Of a stretch of 64,000 nt of DNA, positions 1-12,067 are shown piece by piece. The notes below the pieces were generated by a model. The model worked only from the letters and a program-made list of their open reading frames with translations. It did no database searches and was not told where the DNA came from. Numbering within the stretch: the first letter of the stretch is position 1; every line of letters starts with the position of its first letter. Origin of the DNA: Hericium rajendrae (lineage: Eukaryota; Basidiomycota; Agaricomycetes; Russulales; Hericiaceae); assembly GCA_033439255.1 (NCBI GenBank), contig CM065881.1, positions 1,984,001 through 2,048,000 of the forward strand, in the 5' to 3' direction. The position numbers were made by a program, and so were the translations under genes.

Positions 1-2002
1 TGCCACTCAATCTGTTTAATAGTACTTGATGACTTACTATCTGTTCCTCGCGGATAGACATGGCTCTAAAGGTGGTTCCCGCTGGGCCATCATGGGCATG
101 GCAGTGAAACTGGCGCAAAGTGTAAGAGTACTTCCAACCACTCGACGCGATTCAAGCTCATGTATTATTATGATTTTTCCTTTTTAAGATTGGTCTTCGT
201 AAGAATGCTTATTATATAATTGTCTTGCTGCCAATATTCACTACAACTATCGTAGACCGCGACGTTGGACGCTGGAATGTCGAGCCAGATGAAGTGCAGC
301 GACGCAGGGAGCTCTTCTGGGAATTGTATGTTTACGATTCTTGGCAGGTAAAGGTTTCAATGCTCTATTCTTTGGCGGTATGACTCACTTGGTCCACGAT
401 ATACAGTGTCTTACATTCGGACGTCCTCCTGCCTTTACCATTGCACAGGTAGACTGTAAGATGCCCCATTCAAAGGATGCTAGCCCTGAACAAGCCTGTG
501 AGTCGACTATCTTTCTGATGTCGAAACTGCTGACACGTCATGGATCAAGTCCATGCTTGGAAGCACCGTTTCACTTCCGAATGTATGTCTGTCGTGCACG
601 ACCAAGCCTTTGGAGCGAAAACACCATCGTACGCGACGATTCTCCAGCTAGATCGAAAACTGCGCGCGTGTGTCGTCCCTGAAATCCTTCAAATTGCTGG
701 GTTTGGCCATTCATCTGAGCCAAGGCTTGGTATCTACCCTGAGTCCGTGCCACTAATCCTGCAGCGACATATTGTTTTAGCTATTCGAGAGATGAGTGAG
801 TTCGAAATGGAAGTAGTATGTTTCAGCCTTGTCGCTGACTTAAAATTTATTTGTTTCGTCACGCAGATTTACTCTACATGCATCGCAGCTTCTTTGCGCG
901 TGCTTTGAGCGATCATCCAAAAGATCCTCTTGGGAGTCCATATGGTACATCAGTTATTGCTGCTTATCGCAGTGCAGGATCCCTAGTAGCCCTCATGCGC
1001 AATCTTCACTCGCTATTGAAAGATCCTATGGAGAGGATGTGGTTTTTGTGGACTCACATGTTTTCTTGTGCGGTAAGGATGTGAACGAACACCCGGTGAC
1101 CTATTACTAACGCATGCAATCGCCCCAGATAATCCTTGGATCCATTGTCACTCGCTGTCCATCTATGAGCCTTGCCCCTTCGGCTCTTGTTCAGTTGGAT
1201 TCAGCGTGCGAACTCTTTTCCAAAGCGGCGCGAGTGTTTAAGGCTGATACAGTATTGGTGCGTGTTTTACCGCATTATTTCGCCATATTCCTTGACTGAA
1301 GCTGTTTCTCTCGTGCCATAGGACATAATGGTCAAATTACGGGAAAAAGCTCATGTGAGCTTACAAGCTTTCCGGGATGGAAAGTCGTCAACGCCACGCA
1401 ATATTCTACAGACAGAGTCACAAATGACGGCAGATGAAGATGACGAGCTCTTTACACTTGGAGGGAAAACGAGGCTGGTCGCTAGAAGAGAGCCGGTATC
1501 AGCGCTTCAATCTCCATCCGTTGACAAATCGACACCTCCTTTCGAGCCTGTGGTTCCTTTACCGTTGGCACACGGGCCCGATCAACCCGTACATCAGAAC
1601 GTGGTTGATTACCTGCGCACCTTCGGGCCATCCCCAGGATCTCTAAGTGATGTGCGCACGGATTTGCCAAGGGCCGACCATGACATGTTTCACACCGGAG
1701 TACGCGATGGAACACTGTTTGACTTCTCCACAGTTGGCCATTCATCCGATCAGCTAAGCACTATGTATCCTCAACAGCCAATGACAGAAACCATTCAATC
1801 CACAAGCTCACTGGCATCAGAATTCCCTCAATTTTTTCCCGTTCTTGATTATAGTAATAGCATGATGGAGTCACCGTACTCAATGGGCCCGCCGTCAGAA
1901 CCTCGAAACGTAGAAGCAAGTCACGGGCTCTCTTCCGGAGAAAATAGTATGCAGGGTACATGGCAGGAGTTTGTTGCACAGCTTGGAATGCATCAAATCT
2001 AG
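1..2002 (+). CDS. Fungal-specific transcription factor, C-terminal part (5' end outside window)
   Basis: The coding sequence enters from the left edge and runs through about seven exons to a TAG at 2000-2002. The joined protein shows the hallmark of the fungal_trans regulatory domain: a GRW motif followed by a stretch like EVQRRRELFWELYVYDSWQ (about 255-347), then LTFGRPPAFT (from 410), HAWKHRF and FGAKTPSY (540-640). The usual N-terminal Zn2Cys6 DNA-binding cluster would lie upstream, outside the window. Introns include about 121-188, 348-409 and 1074-1128. The last exon (1327-2002) is a low-complexity Ser/Pro/Met-rich tail, typical of activation regions. The family acts as nuclear DNA-binding regulators of metabolism. 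The target genes cannot be told from the sequence. The TAG lies only about 45 bp before the CpG-free island begins. Confidence 0.85.
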
Positions 2003-2732
2003 GCATAACTATAGTAGATCTGCCTTTATTTAATACTGTCGCATTCGATTCTTAGTTTCTGTTGCAATGACTCTATTCATGTATCAATCACATAAACTTA
2101 ACATATCAATGTAGTTTCCAACACTACAGGATCTAGCTTCTTGGAATGAATTATATAGTGCTCTGATAATGATTGATTGGGCAATGAGCAGCAAAAGTAT
2201 GATCATCAATTCTGTCATCTATGTCCACACCAACACATCATCAACATACTCATTACTACTAAAAGTAACAAGAATGATCAGTCTGAGACATTGGTCACAC
2301 ATCCTTTGTTTGTATCCTGCTTGCTTGTAAGTGCATAACAAATAGTCAAAATATTTGTACATACTCTTTGACATCCATTTGAGCTAGAAATTTGATAGAT
2401 TTGACAGAAACTCATTAGTCATTCATCTATTAATAAAACTTTTTTCAACACATATAATAGAAGAAGCTACTAAAGATAATGTTGAAATGTGCAAAATATA
2501 GTACAGCTGACTTTATATACTTAGAATTTAGTTTTTATCCTAAGAATTGAAAGATATCTATTTGAATAAATGGTAATTGTGAAGTTTGCTATGATAAAAT
2601 TAAAGCTGATCCAATAAATACTGGTCCAAAAGCATAATTCAAAATTAAATGTTAGAGATAGTAATTTGACATTGAATTATCATTGAATACATAGCAAAAA
2701 GCTACCAGTTCAGAACTGAGTCTATTAACCAT
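2003..2732. other. AT-rich, CpG-free non-coding tract
   Basis: About 730 bp between the stop of the transcription factor (+) and the last recognisable MMS22 codon (-). The last CpG on the left is at 2046-2047, and none occurs again until 3038. Stops are frequent in all frames and I find no open coding. I searched the minus strand for the usual C-terminal motifs of MMS22 and saw none. No transposon features (terminal repeats, transposase or polymerase motifs) were visible. It is the left part of the island described under findings. Confidence 0.8.
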
Positions 2733-3037
2733 GTGATTCACCTAAAGCTGTAGATAACTCTGGATCATCTAAATCAAACTCAAACCCTTCATAATAATCC
2801 TGACTCTCATGTGAAGTCTTTTGCATATGTTGAGCAGCATTCAAAAGGCTGAGACAGTTACTAAGATAGACTTTCACAAGAGTGACATCAATATTCATAA
2901 TGTTTGAGAGACAATCTGTTGAAATCACTGTAACCCATCAAGTTTCAATAAGATGCAACTGCTTACTGCAATATATCACTTACTGCCAACTGAGCTTCTA
3001 GGATAAGCCACCTGCATAATCTCATTCATCTCAGCTT
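2048..3037. other. CpG-free AT-rich island A
   Basis: Not one CpG in 990 bp, flanked on both sides by sequence with normal CpG frequency. It covers the tract after the transcription factor stop and the last exon and intron of MMS22. No repeats or mobile-element features were seen. Confidence 0.9.
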
Positions 3038-6000
3038 CGAGGATGTGGTTAAACGAGCTAAAAAGAAATTGCAGGCATTTCATAGCAAGTCTATCATGGG
3101 CAAATGCATCTTGCTTCACGACATTTTGATATCCATCAAGAATGGATTGGGCTACATGTGTTGACCAGGCAAGGATGTAATCGAGAGGTAGACCAAAATA
3201 CTGCAGTTGCAATGTGAATTGTCGGAGAGCATCAACGGAAATTGAGTGAACAAGGGGGTTTGCTTCTCGAAAGTTGACGTAGTGTTGAGCAAGTGCTAAA
3301 CATCTTTGAACAGCGGGACCTGAGTGACTAATTTGAATAGCAACAGCAATAGCACTGAAGCGGTTGTACACCATTGATAGCTCCTTATGACTAGGAGACA
3401 AAGAGTTGTCGAAAACGACGGAGCCAACAGGGACCACAAGAGAAAGCAGCTTCTTTGTTTGACCTGTGCAATCTATATCAGATGAAGACTGCAACTCCTC
3501 GGCAGCCTCCATGACAAGTCCAAGGAAGATGGCGAACGTTTGCTCTTCCTCAATGCTCTTCGTAACAAGGCGACCGCTATTTTGAAGAATGAAGGATGGG
3601 AATCCGGCTTCTTCATCATAGAGACTTGAGTACCTCCTGCTTCTGAAGATCTCGCTCAAATGGTTGATGAGGACCGAAATCTTGACGAGGCTCCAGCGGC
3701 ACCGCCGACGCAATACAAGACACCTCCTGACAACCAATTGAATGTATTTGTCCCGCTTTCTGGATGTGCTGTCATCACGGATACGCGCAGTCAAGTCAAC
3801 CTGCATCACAGCATGTGCGACGATGCTCCAAGATGGCGGAACATGTGAGTTTGACGTTTGGATACCGTGCACCGAAAAGCGAGACAGGGCAATAACGGTA
3901 AAAATTATATGCCAGATTTCCTCGCCTGCTTCTGCGGCTCCTCTGAATGCCAGCCTTGAAGACCTCTTTATAGGAAGGGCCTGAATGATAAGGTGCCAGA
4001 TTGACTCCACATGAATATCGCCAGGCCTGCTGCACGCCCATAGTAGATGGATCAGACAGATCCAGACATGTGCAGCAGAACCACCAGTAGAAAATGCTCC
4101 CAATGGCGGGCCTACGCGTAAAAGAGATGCAAGCGTGTCCTCGACTTTCAACTCCAACAAACGCTGTGTAAGCATCAGTGAGTGACCCAGAACGATGCTG
4201 AATCTGCCAGCGTTGTCGGGTGAAGATCGACCGTAGTATAGGCGAACCGATATCTCTAGACAAAACCAGTAGACGTGAAGAATCCGAGCGTCTGGGAAAA
4301 TGCCGTGAGACATTGAAGCATCCACTAGCAGATCGGCCTGCGCCTTCAATAAATCAATGCAACCTAGAGCAGATATTCGCAGTTCTTCAAACTCTGGACC
4401 AGCCAGCTTCACGGATAGCCACGATAATGTTTGGCATATGATATGCAAAGTCGTGGTGATAGTCGACATTTCGGAAGCCAGGGTCAATGTGGTGATCTGA
4501 CGACGCATGATTGCATTTGCGGACTGCAAAAAGGTAGAAAACTCTTCGAAGGTGGGCTTGAAAGGAAGAAGACATCCCTCCAGCTCGTATTCGGGAGCAC
4601 ATGGCGGCGGCCTACGGCCTGATATGATTTCGATCAGCTCGTGGAGCCATCCTTTACGCAGATAAGAGTCGGAAGCGAATTCGAATGTTGTGGGGACATC
4701 AGGTGGATGAATAGCCAGAGAAGCCAAGAAAACATCCGGAACGCCGCCCCAATTTTTAGTAGGAAATAGATGACCGTCACCAGAACTATCCCTAGGTGGT
4801 ATCTGTTGTAATCGCTGCATATGATGATCTTGTCTTCTATGCGATGCCTCCGAATCCGTTGAAGAGATAGAGATATTGTCTTCTATATCAATTGTCTCTG
4901 CTTGCCGTCGATGCAGTCTACGAATGATATATTTCCCCCGGGACGGAAATATGGATACACCGGACGGAAGTCTATCGCCGATACGGATTGAACGGCGACG
5001 ATCTAGGTAGTCCGTTAGTAGGTTCAATAGACGTGTCCATTTTAAATACGCACCACGAGTTTTCGGCCTGGAGAAACTCTTAAGTTTGCTGGAGGATTTA
5101 GATGCACCGGTGCGATTGCGCGGACGCTTCGTATTTAGTTTACACTTCAAGATGTTTCCGCGTGCGCCCAAACATCGCTTGGTACGAGGTCTAGCATTAT
5201 GTCTTTGATCTTCAGTGATCAACACGGAATTCGTTATCTCGTTTGTCTTTCCATACGGCCGCGAAACAAGCTTGTCCACCTCATGATTGGAATCGATACT
5301 GCCAAACAAATCGGTACTGTGGGCCATCTCACTGGGAGGAGAGGACGATCTGAAGGATCTGTAGAAAGTGTGCATAGTCTGAAAGAACGCGTGGCACTCA
5401 GAATAATGCTGCTATGTGTGGAAAAGGATAGCGCGCGTACATCGTGCTTGGATGAGCCAGCCTGTGAACGTTCAGACTGTGAACACTCCCCAAGCGGGTT
5501 TGATTCTTCGCCACTAGATTCCTGCTGGAAAACCTTTGGATACCACCTGATAGTATTCGCACCATTCTGAGGACTACTCTGAATGGGCGCATTGGATGTC
5601 ACATGGCGAGTCTTGGACGATTCCATGCGCCTAGATCTTCGTTGTATGGATAGAAAAGAATCTTCTTTGTTGGCAGTAGGCCCAACGATGTGCCGATGCC
5701 CTTTGGTTGAATGTTTCCTGTACGTATCCGACTGATGCTGTCTCCAACCCTCGTCGTCGGAATCTTCATTCTCCCCCGAAGATCCTTCCTGAGATGGCGA
5801 GTCCCTCATATGACGACTGTCCGTGTTCACAATGGCTTCGGGATTAGATTTCATCTGATTCTTGTAGTAAGTCTTCTCATAGGAGTAGGGATTGATCTGT
5901 TGGGCGTTGCGTATGCGAAGGGTGTAGCGGCCATCGACGGCATGCTGGCTAGAATCCGAAAGAGGTGATGCAAGTACGCTATTATCTTCCATAATGATAT

Positions 6001-6927
6001 TTTCGGCCACTTCGGGTGAAGAAGTGACTCTGTCCCGTGCCGAAGAGACGACAGAAGTTTGGGAAGTGGCCGGTGCTATTCGGAAAGAAGAAAGATGATC
6101 TGATGATCTGTCTATGTCCCATATTTCTGGGGATGGCGAACTGAACTGATGACGGTTGGCTGGTTGCAGACGGTTTTGATGCACAGCACGGTGCTGCAGG
6201 TTGCACCCTCCGGATAACGAGCTTCCCGAAGTCTGTTGTCCGACAGATAAAGATGACATTTCTGTTTGATCGATATCCTCGTCTCCCGACAGTGCTGCAG
6301 GGAAGCCATGAAATATCGGCGGACTTGTAGGAGCCGACGGTTGCAAAACCGACACGCCTGAATGCGACGCTCGCGATGGGGAACGAGGACTAGAGTCAAT
6401 TGAGAGGACGGAGCCCTGACTCAGCAGGAGTTCATCTTGGTCCTGGATAAAGTAAGCTGAACAGCTAGAAGAGCCAGCACTTTGTTGTCGTACATCGCGT
6501 GATGAGGTCGATTCTTTATATATCGAGTCCGACGTTCTTCGATGATCTAGCGAAGCAGAGATCCTAACTTCATCAGTTCGGTCTAGAGCTCGCAGCACCG
6601 GCTTGAAAGCATCGTTGAGGCAACTTGGGGCCGTCTATCACCATTATAGCGCACTTTGCTTACATGTAATGGAAGTGCCCTCACCTGCAATACTCCGTCA
6701 ACCAAACTATGACAGTCGAAAGACCCCTTCTGCTGAGAATTGTGTTCATGAGAGGCTCCTTCAAAGGCTTGATCGATGCGTTGAGTTTCTGCTCGAAATG
6801 CAGCAACAGCGTACTCCCAATAGGCAGCCGCAGAGGCGGCGACAGCCTCGAATTCTTCCGCATCAGAAGTGGTGACTATATCTTCACTTGAGTTCGGACT
6901 TTGAGGATCTGAAGCGTGCAAGCTCAT
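2733..6927 (-). CDS. MMS22: Mus7/MMS22-family replication-fork repair protein, apparently short at the C terminus
   Basis: In yeasts Mms22/Mus7 is a nuclear scaffold that, with the Rtt101 cullin, helps stalled or alkylated replication forks recover. Exon 1 starts at 6927 (MSLHASDPQSPNSSEDIV). A second long exon, about 6598-5460, carries the family's N-terminal motif QQINPYSYEKTYYK. An intron of about 60 nt leads into the 2.4-kb main exon (about 5390-2980), with LVKISVLINHLSEIFRSRRY and the Mus7 helical repeats. A last intron joins SSVG to a 67-codon exon (2928-2733) ending in DLDDPELSTALGE. In the relatives I know, roughly 250 more residues follow this DPEL motif; none were found here. The last exon lies wholly in CpG-free AT-rich DNA, unlike the rest of the gene. 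Either the gene is truncated or its 3' end has diverged beyond recognition. Confidence 0.82.
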
Positions 6928-7342
6928 GAGGATAAGATGGCAAGATGTGGATATGAAAATGTGGTGCAGGACATGAGCAGACGATAGCAGGTCACCAGAG
7001 CTTACACCAGCCGACACAACGTGATCGCGATGGTGGAGAAACACGACGTGACGACGCGCACGTGAAAAGAGTCACACTACAGTAGTATGCCGCCAGGCTT
7101 TCGGCCCCGGGTCTCAACTGGTCGACGTTAACATCCGTGCTTGGGCTCGCACTAACTCTGTGCTTGACCTCGACCTGCTAGTGTAGTCGTAGCGGCACAC
7201 CGAACATATACATGCATGTTCAAACTGGTTGTGATACTAGTATACTGGTATCATCCATCATGATACTGAAGAAGCAGTCCGACAAAAATTGGAACAAAAG
7301 TATAAGGACAATGATTCCTGTGACTCCGCCATGACGTCCCAC
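6928..7342. other. Promoter side of MMS22 / 3' side of MSC2
   Basis: About 415 bp between the MMS22 start and the MSC2 stop, both on the minus strand. It should hold the MMS22 promoter. No clear TATA box or repeat was seen beyond short palindromic TAGTATAC / GGTATCAT runs near 7235-7270. Confidence 0.5.
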
Positions 7343-10326
7343 TTATTGGAACGAATCCACGTCTTCTACTTGTATTGTCAACTCTTCCAGCCCTTGTATG
7401 TGGCTGCGCAGAAGGCGATCCACTTGTTGCACAATATCGCTTATTTGCGTAGCCAGGAAGAGCTGTATATGAATGGAACCAATCAAGCTCGAGGAATCCT
7501 TTGGCCAGAACCGCGGTGAATTATATGACTTCAATCCTTCGACACTAGACAGCTAAATGCAAAGATATTCAGCCTGACACGAAACTAAAGGCGGAAACAA
7601 GGCCCATACCTTAGCCAACGCTTCACTGATATCCCGATCACGATCAGAGACGTCCAACGCAAGAACTCTCCCTGTGTCAAGAACCAGAGGTACAACACTC
7701 GCTGCAATGAGTAGTGCGATTAGCAGGGATGCAATGGGATCAAAGCCAGTCCAGCCATAGAACTGAATAAGCAAGGTTGAGATAATGACGCCCACGGAGC
7801 CAAGAGTGTCCTGCATGACGATCGATCAGAAATCCGGGAAAGTAGAGAGGTTTTCCACCTACCGCCATGACATGCAGAAACACGCCGCGCATGTTGTGAC
7901 TGTGCCCTTCGTGAGAGTGACTATGCGTGTGCGAGTGATCGTGCAGATTTGGAGTGTGGTGATGATGATGAGTTGCAAAATGTTCATCCACCCCGAAGCG
8001 ATAGCTAGGGGTAATCGGCGAAGTTGGGAGCATTGAATCTGCAAGATCGCCGACAAGAGTACGTGCATGAATCAAGGGCTGAGATTTAAGTTGTAGTGAA
8101 GGAGGGGCGTGATTAAAGGGTCGTTTTCCGGAAACATGCTCGTCTGAGGGAACATTTACGCCACTACCAGGTGACTGTAAAGAAGTAATCTTATATGTCA
8201 ATCTAGCTCTCCCTGCAGGGACCTATGCTCACCTGCACTTGTTCATCGCCATGACGATAAGTATATGAATGTGTATGGTCGTGGTCGCGGTCATGATCGC
8301 GGCCGTGGCTATGGTCATGCAAGCAGGCATGATCAACTGAATGTTCATGAGAGTGGACCCCCTGTAGTCAAGGCAGCAGTTAGCCGCTTGGATCAAAGAG
8401 CTACGTGAGAGAGACGAACGTCTTGGTGGTGATGCCCGTGTAATTGTTCATGTTCGTGCCCGTGCCCGTGTCCATGTCCGTGATGGTGATGCCCACCTGT
8501 GGCAAACATCCCGAACAAATTGACACCAAGCCCGAGGGTGCTGATCAGTAGTAACTGTTTCGTGCTCATTTCTGGAGGTTCCAGGCTGCAATACGATGAG
8601 TGAATAAGTCGTGACAGAACGAATCAATACCCACAGGCGCTGTATGGCTTCGAAGACGATAAAAATGGAGATGAGGATGAGGAACAGACCATTGGCAAAG
8701 CCAGACAAGGTCTCCATCCGACCATAGCTGTGAGAGAATGTATTGACAGTCTCGCAATAATCGACATTACCATGACTTACCCATAAGTAAATCGTTCATT
8801 AGGTGGCCACAAAGCCATAACAGAAGCGAAAAGGCCAACTCCAATTGCCAAACAATCGAAGCCCATGTGGATGGCTGTCGATATAATCAGCCTCGATCCA
8901 CGGGTTGCGTACGGTGTGAAATTCTTACCATCAGAGATAAGACCCAAACTATTCGTCCAAATTCCGTACAGCATCTGGACCAACATGAAAGCAAGATTGA
9001 GCAGAAGGAAGTAGAAGATTCTTCGTGACTCCGAGTTATTCATGATTGACTTCAGATGGGAGTGCATGGCAGAAGACATCGCGAAGCGACAACCCTCCTC
9101 AGACCCTCGGGAGTGCCTTAGGAGCATACCTGGAATACTTAGATAAAGACATCTCGAACGAGACAGAACTCACCACAAAAGATCAAAACGCCAATTACGG
9201 CATCTACCGTTGATGGGCTAGTTGAAAATGCGACGGCACCAAAGCCAAGACAAAACAATAATGTCCACGGGTATGCGCGAGTGAACTGGGACTGGGAACG
9301 TGATCCGAATGGGTTCAGTGGCGCTTGCATGCTGTAAGCAAAGAGAAAGACTGAAACTAGCAGAATATGAATGGGGGCTTTTGGTGCAGCAGACTGAGTG
9401 GAGGATATCATAATGAGAAGCAGACACTTGAAAGAATGCGCACACATACCGTTGATCCAGACATGCTGGATGCAAATAAGACGATGAAAAACGCGCCGAG
9501 AGCACTACAGGCGGAAGCCAGGTCGGCACCCATTTTGGGGGAAGAGACATGAAGGAGATGGTGCAAGGCAGCGGTGGAGGCAGTGTAAGATAAGAGCGCA
9601 ATATAGCCGAGAAGGATCTCTCCCATTGGACGACTCGAAAAGGCCAGGTCATCGACAAATGCAAGTGCATAACTGAGGGTTATTAGAAGAACCTATATAT
9701 TCCGGTTTAAATGCAAGTGCGAATGGCTCGCAGTTCGAATGATAGGATGCCTACTAATGAGCCACCGGATGGTTTGACACGCGTGATACCATAATGTACG
9801 AAAAGAGAAACTCTGGATCGCGAAAATATCAATAAGGAACGAATAGCAGCAAAGTCCGACGCACCGTGTGGGTGGTAGCCACATCAACGCAGTCAAAAGG
9901 CTCGCGTTTCGCACTGAGCAGACCAGGGATGAGAGCGCGATCACAGGCCACTACGGAGAATTAGTCTGATCTGCGATTCACGAATCCAGGAGGACTGCTT
10001 ACCTCTGCCATGAGTGCACTAGCTCTTTTACGAATATTTCCCTGTAATGCTTCTCGGAGCAGACCACCCAATGCCCCACATGCTAGGGTCCGCGAGAGGA
10101 CCCAGAAAACACTACTGCCATGTGCGAACGCCCCTTGGTAAATGAGCCAGAATGACGCTGTGGAAGCTACGTTGAAAAGCAGCTTCTCAGACACAAAAGG
10201 ACCTGGAATCCTGTCCGCAGATTAGGGCGATAGCGCAGGAAGGACATCGCACTCTTACGATGATGGCAAGACCGTGCTAGGATACAACGAGAACTTCCCA
10301 CGTGTCCGAGAGTCTGTTGCATCCAT
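7343..10326 (-). CDS. MSC2: MSC2/ZnT5-type zinc transporter (cation diffusion facilitator)
   Basis: Yeast Msc2 moves Zn2+ into the early secretory pathway and works with Zrg17. Translation probably starts at 10326 (MDATDSRTRGKFS), joined by a 48-nt intron to IPGPFVSEKLLFN. Several N-terminal membrane segments follow (10190-9200). The CDF core has NSLGLISDG at about 8955, HMGFDCLAIGVGL at about 8870, METLSGFANGLFLI at about 8715, and DTLGSVGVIISTLL at about 7800. The HxxxD and DxxG-type pairs are the usual zinc site. Between them lies a very long His-rich loop (8480-8240 and 7990-7890) with runs such as HGHGHGHGHEHEQ and HDHSHTHSHSHEGHSHN, spread over three exons. The C terminus is the cytosolic CDF domain ending VEDVDSF-Q. 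The gene is divergent from SUR2. Sugar or other metal substrates are unlikely for this subfamily. Confidence 0.9.
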
Positions 10327-10624
10327 GGCGCGTTATGAAAGACTACAGCGTTAGCAAGGCAACTCGTAGGCCAAGTGCCGATGTGTTGCTGTGATTCGGC
10401 AGTCGCGGTACTCGCTGTTAGTGCGGCATCCGTGCGGCAGCGCAGATCACGACCACGGCTGTATCCGAAACATGCTGTCGAGTCTCGGCCTCAAATCACA
10501 ATGGTCCGACTGCTTGCCGACTAAAGTCAGCAGCTGCGCGTTCCAAGACGCCGCCGCCTGTCTCTTTCCACCACCACCCTCAGCGCTGCCTGTCCATTTG
10601 CAGTGCTGTTAGCCAGCTTGATCC
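10327..10624. promoter_or_regulatory. Divergent promoter region MSC2 / SUR2
   Basis: A 298-bp gap between two start codons that face apart, so both promoters must overlap here. The sequence is GC-rich with CpGs, and no convincing TATA box was seen on either strand. Confidence 0.55.
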
Positions 10625-11696
10625 ATGACTTCTTTCAACGCCACACTGCCTTTCAATCTGGTTACCTACGATCCTCCGTTCTACCACACCTCTCGCCCAT
10701 CAGTCATTCCCGGTGTCTCAGACCCGACATTAGCCTTGGCCGCCCCAGTCATTGCGTATTGGCTCACATCTCTTGTATTCCACACCTTCGATATTTCTAG
10801 CTGGAAATGGCTGGACCGGTTTCGTATTCATGATACCTCGGAAGTAGCATCTCGCAATCTTGCGACACGCTTTCAAGTCGTACGAGCGGTCCTTTTCCAG
10901 CAAGCGATTCAGACCGTTATAGGCTATTTTTGGGTGTCGGGCGACGACAAGCCTTACCTCAATGACGGCAGTCCGTTGGCGATGTTACCAATTGCCATCC
11001 CTTTGACCAGAGCAATGGTTTGGGTGTTGGGAGAGCGAAGTGCGACCCGCTTGCTCCGGGAGGTCGGACCCCAATTGGTTCACTTCTTCTATTGGTGGGC
11101 CATCCCAGCAGCCCAGCTTCTCTTTGCTATGTATGTCCCGTCTGTGTCCGTGCAATTACAATCACTTTTAACGATCTTCATCAGGTTCGTTATGGACACA
11201 TGGCAATACTTCCTACACCGTGCTATGCATCTCAATAAGTTTCTTTACAAACACCTGCATTCCGTGCACCATCGACTGTATGTGCCCTATGCTTTCGGGG
11301 CACTGTACAATCATCCACTTGAAGGATTTTTACTCGACACCACGGGCGCGGGTTTGGCCGAGATGTTGTCCTTCCTCTCGGTTCGACAGGCCACCTTTTT
11401 CTTCATCTTGTCTGTCTGCAAGACTGTCGATGATCACTGCGGCTACAACTTCCCGCTTGATCCATTGCAGATGCTTAGCGGCAATACCGCCGACTACCAT
11501 GATATTCATCATCAGGTTCGTCTGTTGTGTATGTCTCGCTCGCATGATCACTGAAGTGTCTATCACCCAGATTATCGGCATCAAGTCAAACTTCTCGCAA
11601 CCGTTCTTCGTACATTGGGACATTTTGTTGGGGACGCGTCTTACTCGCGAGGAAGTTAACTTACGCAGACAAAAAACCCGTGCCAAGATGGCTTGA
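10625..11696 (+). CDS. SUR2: Sphinganine C4-hydroxylase, SUR2-like (fatty acid hydroxylase family)
   Basis: SUR2 hydroxylates the C4 of the sphingoid base in the ER membrane to make phytoceramide precursors, using a di-iron centre. A long first exon (10625-11515) has several membrane segments and the three His boxes: HRAMH (about 11218), HSVHH (about 11260) and HDIHH (about 11503). The motif DDHCGYNFPLDPLQ, typical of SUR2 rather than of C5-sterol desaturase, lies just before the third box. An intron with GTTCGT donor and CACCCAG acceptor (11516-11570) joins to IIGIKSNFSQPFFVHWDILL, the usual SUR2 ending, with stop TGA at 11694-11696. Length of about 345 residues fits the family. A related sterol desaturase role is the main alternative. 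Confidence 0.88.
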
Positions 11697-12067
11697 TGAG
11701 AACTTCTTTTCTGCCATCCGGTCTCTTTAATATATCGCTTTGTGTCTTGTGTCTCCATCCATCGCCTGGTCTGGTTTACTGTATATGGCTGTGCATCGTA
11801 CTGGCAATGTTGTCTACTATTACCAAGTTGTTAATTTTTTACCCGTTGGTGGTTCTGTCTCTTCCTCGTACTCTATATCGACTCGAGCCGCGCCTGAACA
11901 GAGTTTTAAGTCGAATGGCCATATCCACGAACAAAACGACTCACGTTTTGGTTTGGGATATCCTGATGTTGATTTCCGCTTACCTAGAACTGTCCTGCCG
12001 TGGGGTTTTTCATCGTGTCCATCGTCCCCTGACGCAGAATCCTCAGCGCGATCGTCCTGTCTCCTCT
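11697..12067. other. Convergent 3' flanks of SUR2 and MAK16
   Basis: About 370 bp between two stops that face each other. It holds only 3' UTR-like, pyrimidine-rich sequence. No gene was recognised. Confidence 0.6.

Noticed and set aside
2048-3037. The AT-rich islands as old transposon or virus remains
   Set aside because: No transposase, polymerase, integrase or terminal repeats were seen, and both islands carry exons of known host genes.
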